From the NCBI GenBank assembly GCA_036562265.1, contig DATCKS010000148.1, positions 1 to 6,252 of the forward strand: 6,252 nt of DNA. The letters are read 5' to 3'. Positions 1 to 5,455 of this stretch are shown in pieces (position 1 is the stretch's first letter; each line of letters opens with the position of its first letter). The notes below the pieces were generated by a model. It did no database searches and had not been told where the DNA came from. It worked only from the letters and a program-made list of their open reading frames with translations. This stretch comes from DASVDK01 sp036562265 [NCBI: Thermodesulfobacteriota bacterium] (GTDB lineage: Bacteria > DASVDK01). Position numbers and translations under genes: made by a program.

Positions 1-7
1 GGGTACA

Positions 8-499
8 TCAGGCACGCGCGGCCGGATCGCGGCCGAACGTCATCGTCCAGAGCAGCACGACCACCCCGACGGAGATCGCCGAGTCCGCCACGTTGAAGGC
101 CGGCCAGTGCCAGTCTCGCCAGTACACGAGCAGGAAGTCGACGACCGCCCCGTACCGGAGACGGTCGACCAGGTTCCCGATGGCCCCGCCGAGCACGAGC
201 GCCAGGGCCGCCGTGAGGAGCCGCTGCCGGTCGTCGAGCTTGCGCAGGAGGGCCAGGACGGCCGCGACCGCGGCGACGGCGATGGCGACGAAGAGCGGGA
301 CGCGCAGGGCGGCCGGCGCCTCGGCGAGGAGGCTGAAGGCCGCGCCGGTGTTCCGGACGTGCACGAGCGAGAAGAGGCCGTCGACGACCGGCACGGCGTG
401 GTGGAGCGGGATGCGCGCCTCGACCAGCGCCTTGGTGGCGAGGTCGAGGACGACCACCGCCGCGGACACCACGAGCGCGAGCCGGTAGCGGCGGGCCAC
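8..499 (-). CDS. lspA: Lipoprotein signal peptidase (signal peptidase II), LspA
   Basis: An inner-membrane aspartyl protease of family A8 that removes the signal peptide of prolipoproteins after the lipobox cysteine has been diacylglycerylated. The 163-residue product has the normal family length. Visible are an N-terminal membrane helix (about 5-28) carrying D-L-A-T-K at 19-23, the NTGAAFS block at 50-56, hydrophobic stretches at about 67-85 and 95-110, the GGAIGNLVDR block with catalytic Asp112, the FNVADS block with catalytic Asp139, and a last helix at about 140-155. The start is GTG at 499; the codon immediately before it is an in-frame TAG, so no longer start is possible. A GAGG lies 9 nt upstream. 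It follows ileS by 59 nt on the same strand, the common ileS-lspA order, so co-transcription is likely. The short tail after the last helix is Arg/Ala-rich and unremarkable. Both catalytic aspartates are present, so the enzyme should be active. Confidence 0.97.
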   Translation of the reverse strand: MARRYRLALVVSAAVVVLDLATKALVEARIPLHHAVPVVDGLFSLVHVRNTGAAFSLLAEAPAALRVPLFVAIAVAAVAAVLALLRKLDDRQRLLTAALALVLGGAIGNLVDRLRYGAVVDFLLVYWRDWHWPAFNVADSAISVGVVVLLWTMTFGRDPAARA

Positions 500-529
500 C
501 TAGCGGCGCCTCGCGTCCGGCTGGATCGA

Positions 530-543
530 GGCCGCGCGCGGCC
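530..543. repeat. 14-bp perfect palindrome in the ileS-lspA spacer
   Basis: GGCCGCGCGCGGCC is its own reverse complement and lies between the ileS stop and the lspA start. As RNA it could fold into a 5-bp stem with a 4-nt loop. No T-run follows on the minus strand, so it does not look like an intrinsic terminator. In DNA this GC-rich a palindrome could also be compositional chance. Confidence 0.4.
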
Positions 544-558
544 GACCCGGCATCGTCT

Positions 559-3402
559 CTAGGCCCCGAGCGTCGCAGCCACCGCCGACGCGCAGCGGGC
601 GCAGAGATCCGGATGGGCCGGATCGCGCCCCACGTCGGTCGTGTAGGTCCAGCAGCGGGCGCACTTGCGGCCCGGCGCCTGGGTCACCCCCACGGAGAGC
701 CCGGGGATCGCCGTGGAGACGAAGCCGCCCTCGACCGGGCCGGCGGTGAGCTGCACGTCGCTCACGATGAAGAGCGGCGCGAGTTCGCGTCTCGCCCCCT
801 CGAGGAAGGCGGCAAGCTCGCCCGACGCGCCGAGCGTCACCCGGGCGTCGAGCGAGGCGCCGATCACCCTGGCGCGACGCGCCCCCTCGAGCGCCTTGGC
901 CACCTCGGCGCGCACCGCGAGGAGCCGCTCCCACCGCGCCTCGAGCGCCTCGTCGAGCCACTGGACCTCCACGTCGGGGAAGCGCGCCAGGTGGACCGAC
1001 GCCTCCCGCGGCTCGCCGCGGTAGGTCTTCGACATGTAGCCCCAGACCTCTTCGGCCGTGAACGAGAGGATCGGCGCCATGAGCCGGACGAGCGCGTCGA
1101 GGATCTCGTGCATGGCCGTCTGCGCCGCCCGCCGCGCCGCCGACGTCCGGGGCGACGTGTAGAGCCGGTCCTTGAGGACGTCGAGGTAGATGGCCGACAG
1201 CTCCACGGCGCAGAAGTTGTGGAGCGTGTGATAGACGACGTGGAACTGGTAGGCGTCGTACGCCTCCCGGACGCGCCGGGTCACCTTCGCGAGCTTGTGG
1301 AGCGCCCACCGGTCGATCTCGAACAGGTCCTCGTAGCGGACCCGGTCCCGCTCGGGGTCGAAGTCGTGGAGGTTGCCGAGGAGGAACCGGCAGGTGTTCC
1401 GGATGCGCCGGTAGGCGTCGGCGAGCCGGGTGAGGATCTCGTCGGAGATCCGCACGTCGTCCGTGTAGTCCTCGGCCGAGACCCAGAGCCGCAGGATCTC
1501 CGCGCCGTACTTCTTGATGACGTAGTCGGGGGCGATGACGTTGCCGACCGACTTGCTCATCTTCTTGCCCTGGCCGTCGACCACGAAGCCGTGCGTGAGC
1601 ACCGCGCGGAACGGCGCGCGGCCGCGCGTGCCGACCGACTCGAGGAGCGAGGAGTGGAACCAGCCGCGGTGCTGGTCGCTCCCCTCGAGGTACATGTCGG
1701 CCGGAGACCGCAGGCCGCTGCGTCGCTCGAGCACCGCGGCGTGGGAGGTGCCCGAGTCGAACCAGACGTCGAGGATGTCGGTCTCCTTCCGGAACTCCGT
1801 GCCGCCGCACTTCGGGCAGGTGAGGCCCGGCGGCGCCAGCTCCGCGGCCGGCCGCTCGAACCAGATGTCGGCCCCCTCGGTCTCGAACCGCGACGCGACG
1901 TGCTCGACGATCGCCTCGGACGTGATCGCCTCGCCGTCCTTCTCGCAGTAGAAGGCGATGATCGGCACGCCCCAGGCCCGCTGGCGCGAGATGCACCAGT
2001 CGGGACGATTGGCGATCATGCCGTAGATGCGATCGCGGCCCGCGGCCGGCACCCACTGCACCTCGTCGATCGCCTCGAGCGCCCGCTGGCGGAAGCCGTT
2101 CCGGTCGAGCGCGATGAACCACTGCGGCGTCGAGCGGAAGATGACCGGGTTCTTGCAGCGCCAGCAGTGCGGGTAGTCGTGCTGGTAGTCCTGTCGCGCG
2201 AGGAGCGCCCCGACCGTCTCGAGGTGCGCCACCACGCGCGGGTTGGCGTCGAAGACCCGCAGGCCGGCGAAGTGCGCCACGTCGGACGTGAAGCGTCCGT
2301 CGTCGTCGACCGGCGTGTAGATCGGCAGCCCGTGGGCCACCCCGATCTCGTAGTCCTCCTGGCCGTGCCCCGGCGCGGTGTGGACCGCGCCGGTCCCGGT
2401 GTCGAGCGCCACGTGCTCGCCCGTGACGATCAGCGAGTCGCGGTCGATGTAGGGGTGGCGCGCCGCGAGCCCCTCGAGCGCCTTCGCCGACACGCGGCCG
2501 AGCACCTCGGGCGACTCGAGGCCGGCCGCCTGCGCAACCTGCGGCAGGAGCGCCTCGGCCACGATCACCGCCTGCTCGCGGCGGGCGCCGCTCGCCGGCA
2601 CGCGGACCACGGCGTAGGGCGCCGTCGGGGAGAGGGCGATGGCGAGGTTGGCCGGGATCGTCCAGGGGGTGGTGGTCCAGATGGCGATGGCGACCGGCAG
2701 GTCCGCCGCCGCGGGGACCGCCTCGCGAACCGCCCGCGTCGCCTCGGCGCCGAGCGGGAAGAGCACGTAGATCGACGGGGACGTGACGGTGCGGTACTCG
2801 ACCTCCGCCTCGGCGAGCGCCGTCTTGTCGACGAAGCACCAGTGGACCGGCTTGAGCCCCTTGTACACGAGCCCCTTGCCGACGAACTTGCCGAACTCCC
2901 GCGCGATCTGCGCCTGGTAGCCGTACTCCATGGTGAGGTACGGGTCGTCCCAGTCGCCGAGGATGCCGAGGCGCTTGAACTCCGCCCGCTGGATGTCGAC
3001 GAAGCTCATCGCGTAGGCGCGGCTGCGCCGCCTGAGCTCGAGCACCGAGAGATCGGCCCGCCGGCCGCCCATCTCCTTCTCCATCTGCGTCTCGATGGGC
3101 AGGCCGTGGCAGTCCCAGCCGGGCGTGTACTCGGCGTCGTAGCCGGACATCGCCTTCGACTTCACGACGAGGTCCTTCATGATCTTGTTGAGCGCGTGGC
3201 CGATGTGGATGTGGCCGTTGGCGTACGGCGGCCCGTCGTGGAGGATCCAGAGCGGCCGGCCCTGCGCCTTGGCCAGCCGCCGGCGCGCCCGGTAGGTGTC
3301 GTTCGCGTCCCAGGCGGCGATCTGCTTCGGCTCCCGCTCGGCGAGGTTGGCCTTCATCGGGAAGTCGGTCCTGGGGAGGTTCAGCGTGTCCTTGTAGTCC
3401 AC
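559..3402 (-). CDS. ileS: Isoleucyl-tRNA synthetase (IleRS), bacterial type with C-terminal zinc ribbon
   Basis: A class I aminoacyl-tRNA synthetase that charges tRNA-Ile in the cytoplasm and hydrolyses mischarged valine. At 947 residues it has the usual bacterial length. The catalytic Rossmann fold has the HIGH motif at 66-69 (in GHIHIGHALNK) and KMSKS at 614-618. The CP1 editing domain has the threonine-rich peptide WTTTPWT at 242-248 and the GHGQEDYEIG loop with Asp350, the expected editing aspartate. Cysteine pairs C413/C416 (CWRC) and C529/C532 (CPKC) precede the DILDVWFDSG block. An anticodon-binding helical domain follows, then a C-terminal zinc ribbon with Cys914, 917, 934 and 937. 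The start chosen is GTG at 3402, giving the family-typical N-terminus xDYKDTLNLPRTDFPMKANL, with AGGAG 11 nt upstream. An upstream in-frame GTG at 3450 would add 16 residues but lies upstream of the probable -10 box. lspA follows after 59 nt. The motifs are those of the ordinary bacterial enzyme rather than the eukaryote-like mupirocin-resistant type. Confidence 0.98.
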   Translation of the reverse strand: MDYKDTLNLPRTDFPMKANLAEREPKQIAAWDANDTYRARRRLAKAQGRPLWILHDGPPYANGHIHIGHALNKIMKDLVVKSKAMSGYDAEYTPGWDCHGLPIETQMEKEMGGRRADLSVLELRRRSRAYAMSFVDIQRAEFKRLGILGDWDDPYLTMEYGYQAQIAREFGKFVGKGLVYKGLKPVHWCFVDKTALAEAEVEYRTVTSPSIYVLFPLGAEATRAVREAVPAAADLPVAIAIWTTTPWTIPANLAIALSPTAPYAVVRVPASGARREQAVIVAEALLPQVAQAAGLESPEVLGRVSAKALEGLAARHPYIDRDSLIVTGEHVALDTGTGAVHTAPGHGQEDYEIGVAHGLPIYTPVDDDGRFTSDVAHFAGLRVFDANPRVVAHLETVGALLARQDYQHDYPHCWRCKNPVIFRSTPQWFIALDRNGFRQRALEAIDEVQWVPAAGRDRIYGMIANRPDWCISRQRAWGVPIIAFYCEKDGEAITSEAIVEHVASRFETEGADIWFERPAAELAPPGLTCPKCGGTEFRKETDILDVWFDSGTSHAAVLERRSGLRSPADMYLEGSDQHRGWFHSSLLESVGTRGRAPFRAVLTHGFVVDGQGKKMSKSVGNVIAPDYVIKKYGAEILRLWVSAEDYTDDVRISDEILTRLADAYRRIRNTCRFLLGNLHDFDPERDRVRYEDLFEIDRWALHKLAKVTRRVREAYDAYQFHVVYHTLHNFCAVELSAIYLDVLKDRLYTSPRTSAARRAAQTAMHEILDALVRLMAPILSFTAEEVWGYMSKTYRGEPREASVHLARFPDVEVQWLDEALEARWERLLAVRAEVAKALEGARRARVIGASLDARVTLGASGELAAFLEGARRELAPLFIVSDVQLTAGPVEGGFVSTAIPGLSVGVTQAPGRKCARCWTYTTDVGRDPAHPDLCARCASAVAATLGA

Positions 3403-3440
3403 GGGGCGACCCGCTCCTTCGCGTCGGGAAAAGTCGCCGG

Positions 3441-3469
3441 AGGGTAGCACAAACGCAAGGAATTTCCAA
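3441..3469 (-). promoter_or_regulatory. Probable sigma70-type promoter of ileS-lspA
   Basis: On the minus strand there is TTGGAA (3469-3464), a 17-bp spacer, then TACCCT (3446-3441). These match the -35 consensus at 4 of 6 positions and the -10 consensus at 3 of 6, including the key T, A and final T. It lies in a locally AT-richer island within very GC-rich DNA. Transcription would start near 3434, leaving a leader of about 30 nt before the GTG at 3402. No T-box or other long leader fits in this space. The call rests on pattern only. Confidence 0.5.
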
Positions 3470-3478
3470 TGCTTGTGC
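3447..3478. repeat. Imperfect inverted repeat over the ileS promoter (possible operator or hairpin)
   Basis: Outer arms GCACAA (3447-3452) and TTGTGC (3473-3478) are perfect reverse complements. A nearly concentric inner dyad, GGAA-T-TTCC, lies at 3459-3467. The dyad covers the putative -35 and spacer of the ileS promoter and begins 12 nt beyond the stop of the DUF445 gene in the direction of transcription. It could be a repressor operator or a hairpin closing the upstream transcript. No T-run follows, so a classical terminator is not supported. Confidence 0.35.
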
Positions 3479-3489
3479 GGCGCCGGCCT

Positions 3490-4077
3490 TCAGGGGAGCA
3501 CGAGGAGGACCCCGACCTGGACCACGCCGACCAGGAAGCCGAGGACCGCCCCCATCCAGACGATGGCCGACAGCTCCCGGTTGGCCACCCGCAGCACGAG
3601 CGTTTCGAACTGCGCCAGGTCGAAGCGCTCGAGGCGCTCGACGACCATCGCCTGCAGGTCGAGGCGCTCCCGGAAGCGCTCGACGAGGCCGTCGCGGCGC
3701 TGGTCGATCTCCTTGAGCAGCGCCCGGGCGAGGCCTTCCTTGAGCACCGCCATGATCGGGTCCGAGAAGGGGAGGAAGTGGAGCGCCCGGAGCCGCTGGT
3801 CGACGATCTCGTTCACCGCCCGCGTCACCTCGCGCTCCCAGTCGAGGCGGTGGAGCACGTTGGAGATCTCCTCGGCCGAGAGGAGGTCCCGCTCGACCGT
3901 GCGGGCCACCGTGGCGGCGATCTCGGAGCGCCGGCGGGGGATCAGGCCGTGGAAGGTGATGCCGAGGATCTCGCGCGCCTGCAGGGGGCGGAAGAGCATC
4001 TTCACCGCCAGGAGGTTCGTCACCCAGCCGATGAAGGCGCCGACGAGCGGCGTGAGGACGATGACGGTCCAGGACAT
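3490..4077 (-). CDS. DUF445 family membrane protein, short form, function unknown
   Basis: The 195-residue product begins with a membrane segment (about 4-28) containing the hallmark GAFIGWVTNLLAVKMLF at 13-29, followed by RPL. The middle (about 35-165) is soluble, charged and mostly helical, rich in Arg, Glu and Leu, with heptad-like stretches such as RDGLVERFRERLDLQAMVVERLERFD. A second hydrophobic helix at about 170-194 ends the protein. This two-anchor layout matches DUF445 (relatives include B. subtilis YheB and E. coli YjiN), but those are roughly twice as long, so this is a short form. The ATG at 4077 has AAGGA 6 nt upstream. It sits 152 nt after the ABC ATPase gene and 87 nt before the ileS start, so it may be the tail of the ATPase transcript. 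No enzymatic motif is seen. A role at the envelope is inference from the membrane segments only; family membership is secure. Confidence 0.88.
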   Translation of the reverse strand: MSWTVIVLTPLVGAFIGWVTNLLAVKMLFRPLQAREILGITFHGLIPRRRSEIAATVARTVERDLLSAEEISNVLHRLDWEREVTRAVNEIVDQRLRALHFLPFSDPIMAVLKEGLARALLKEIDQRRDGLVERFRERLDLQAMVVERLERFDLAQFETLVLRVANRELSAIVWMGAVLGFLVGVVQVGVLLVLP

Positions 4078-4083
4078 GGGCCG

Positions 4084-4088
4084 TCCTT
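4084..4088 (-). promoter_or_regulatory. Ribosome binding site of the DUF445 gene
   Basis: AAGGA on the minus strand, 6 nt before the ATG at 4077. It fixes the start of this gene, whose reading frame otherwise runs open far upstream through the hairpin region and into the ABC gene in another frame. Confidence 0.7.
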
Positions 4089-4172
4089 GTAGCACGGCCG
4101 TGGCCGCGGGCGCCAGCCGGCGCGCGGGTTTTCGGCCAGAGGCTGCCGCCCGCGGACCGCACGGCCGGCGCT

Positions 4173-4216
4173 CGGCCCTTCGGGCCGGCCCCGCGTTCGC
4201 GGGAGCGCGTTCCCGC
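4173..4216. repeat. Cluster of overlapping GC-rich hairpins after the ABC ATPase gene
   Basis: Three perfect inverted repeats are packed together. One is CGGCCC/GGGCCG with a 3-nt loop (4173-4187). The second is CCCGCG/CGCGGG around TT (4190-4203). The third is GCGGGA/TCCCGC with a 6-nt loop (4199-4216). The second and third share bases and cannot form at once. They lie 13 nt and more beyond the ATPase stop codon on its transcript. No T-run follows, so they look like a transcript-end or processing structure rather than a textbook terminator. The rest of the 4078-4229 gap holds a 10-bp palindrome CACGGCCGTG (4093-4102) and the DUF445 ribosome site; I see no clear promoter in it. Confidence 0.4.
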
Positions 4217-4229
4217 TGCGTGCCGGCGG

Positions 4230-5321
4230 CTAGCGGATGGCGGCGCCGGTCTCCGGGTCGAAGAGGTGGAGCCTGCGCGGGTCGATGCTGACGCCCATCG
4301 CGGTGTCGACCGCGATGTCCCGGTCGCCGTCGACGCGCGCGACGAGCCGGGTGCCGTCGAGCGTGAGCGTGACGAACGTCTCCGCCCCGACCGGCTCGAC
4401 GACGAACACGTGCGCCGGCAGCGCCCCGGCCGAGCCGGGGGGGACGAGCTTCAGGTGCTCCGGCCTGGCGCCGACGGTGACGGTGTCGCGCCGCGGGCCG
4501 CGCGAGAGCGCCGCGGCCGCCTCGGGCGGGAGGGCGACCGTGCCGCCGGCCGCGCGCAGGATGAGCCCGGACGGGGTCGACTCGACGGTCGCCGGGAAGA
4601 AGTTCATCGGGGGCGAGCCGATGAAGCCGGCCACGAACGTGTTCGCCGGCTTCTCGTACAGCTCGTGCGGCGGCGCGTACTGCTGCAGGACCCCCTGGTT
4701 CATGACCGCCACGCGATCGGACATCGTCATCGCCTCGAGCTGGTCGTGCGTGACGTAGACCGTGGTGGTCTTGAGCTCCAGGTGGAGGCGCTTGAGCTCG
4801 GTCCGCATGGTGACGCGCAGCCTCGCGTCGAGGTTCGAGAGCGGCTCGTCCATGAGGAAGAGGGAGGGGTTGCGGACCATGGCGCGGCCGAGCGCCACGC
4901 GCTGCCTCTGGCCGCCCGACAGCTCGCGGGGCCGGCGGGCGAGGTAGGCGTCGATCTCGAGCACCTTCGCCGTCTCGGCCACCCGCCGCTCGATCTCCGG
5001 CCGGGGGGTCCCTCGAACCCTGAGGCCGAAGCCGAGGTTCTTCTCGACCGTCATGTGGGGGTAGAGGGCGTAGTTCTGGAACACCATGGCGATGTTCCGG
5101 TCGGCCGGCTGCAGGTCGGTCACGTCCTGGTCGCCGAAGAAGATCCGGCCGGCGGTGGGCTGTTCCAGGCCGGCGATCATGCGCAGCGTGGTCGTCTTGC
5201 CGCACCCCGACGGCCCGACGAGCGTCACGAACTCGCCCGACGGGATGGTGAGATCGAGCGTCCGAACCGCCATGACGCCCTTGCCAAACGACTTCTCGAG
5301 CCCGGACAGACGGACTTCCAT
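4230..5321 (-). CDS. ABC transporter ATP-binding protein, MalK/UgpC/MsmX type
   Basis: The cytoplasmic ATPase subunit of a CUT1-class importer (sugars, oligosaccharides, polyols or glycerol-3-phosphate in known relatives). The 363 residues match the usual length of about 360-370. Visible in order are Walker A GPSGCGKTT (36-44), Q-loop Gln82 (VFQNYALYPHMTV), signature LSGGQ (134-138), Walker B with catalytic Glu159 (LFLMDEP), D-loop SNLD (162-165) and switch His192. From about 235 a C-terminal regulatory region with OB/TOBE folds follows, including the GARPEHLKL motif typical of this family. All ATPase residues are intact. The start is ATG at 5321 with GAGAGG 7 nt upstream. A probable promoter lies about 60-85 nt upstream. 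No permease or binding-protein gene is in view: the upstream neighbour is an amidase on its own frame and downstream is DUF445. It may therefore serve transporters encoded elsewhere, as MsmX does, or partners may lie outside the window. The substrate cannot be read from this sequence. Confidence 0.95.
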   Translation of the reverse strand: MEVRLSGLEKSFGKGVMAVRTLDLTIPSGEFVTLVGPSGCGKTTTLRMIAGLEQPTAGRIFFGDQDVTDLQPADRNIAMVFQNYALYPHMTVEKNLGFGLRVRGTPRPEIERRVAETAKVLEIDAYLARRPRELSGGQRQRVALGRAMVRNPSLFLMDEPLSNLDARLRVTMRTELKRLHLELKTTTVYVTHDQLEAMTMSDRVAVMNQGVLQQYAPPHELYEKPANTFVAGFIGSPPMNFFPATVESTPSGLILRAAGGTVALPPEAAAALSRGPRRDTVTVGARPEHLKLVPPGSAGALPAHVFVVEPVGAETFVTLTLDGTRLVARVDGDRDIAVDTAMGVSIDPRRLHLFDPETGAAIR

Positions 5322-5377
5322 CGAGCAGCCTCTCCCCCGGCAACGACGAGAACGGTGTTCCTCGAATGGTGTCCCTT

Positions 5378-5406
5378 ACGGTCGCGTGCGCGGGGCCGGC
5401 TGTCAA
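5378..5406 (-). promoter_or_regulatory. Probable sigma70-type promoter of the ABC ATPase gene
   Basis: On the minus strand there is a perfect -35 box TTGACA (5406-5401), exactly 17 bp, then GACCGT (5383-5378), which keeps the A at position 2 and T at position 6 of the -10 consensus. Degenerate -10 boxes of this kind are common in GC-rich genomes. Transcription would begin near 5371, giving a leader of about 50 nt that contains the GAGAGG ribosome site. The position between the hairpin after the amidase gene and the ATPase start is what a separate transcription unit would need. Confidence 0.55.
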
Positions 5407-5415
5407 GCCGTGCGT

Positions 5416-5434
5416 GCGCCGGGCCGCCCGGCGC
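5416..5434 (-). terminator. GC-rich hairpin after the amidase gene, terminator-like without T-run
   Basis: GCGCCGGG (5416-5423) and CCCGGCGC (5427-5434) form a perfect 8-bp stem with a 3-nt loop, starting 21 nt past the amidase stop on its transcript. A 10-bp palindrome GGCGGCCGCC (5442-5451) lies between. No T-run follows; instead the TTGACA of the next promoter comes 9 nt later. It may end the amidase transcript with help from Rho or simply stabilise the 3' end. Confidence 0.4.
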
Positions 5435-5455
5435 GGCGGTCGGCGGCCGCCGTCC

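Noticed and set aside
8-499. D-L-A-T-K in LspA in place of the frequent D-Q-x-T-K
   Set aside because: Leucine at this position also occurs in well-characterised LspA such as that of E. coli (DLGSK), so it is not a defect.
613-3447. A 944-codon open frame on the plus strand antisense to ileS
   Set aside because: Its translation is a low-complexity string rich in Arg, Asp, Glu, Val and Leu with no family motif; it is the expected mirror of a GC-rich gene with strong third-position bias.
3454-3470. A sigma54-type promoter (TGG...TTGC) upstream of ileS
   Set aside because: The GG to GC distance is 9 nt instead of the required 10, and the rest of the -24 element does not match.
3403-3489. A T-box leader controlling ileS
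   Set aside because: The gap is under 90 nt and contains no T-box core sequence or room for the specifier stem.
500-4162. A 1220-codon minus-strand frame running through ileS and DUF445
   Set aside because: It is the out-of-frame reading of two well-supported genes, Arg/Gly/Pro/Ala-rich, without any recognisable domain.
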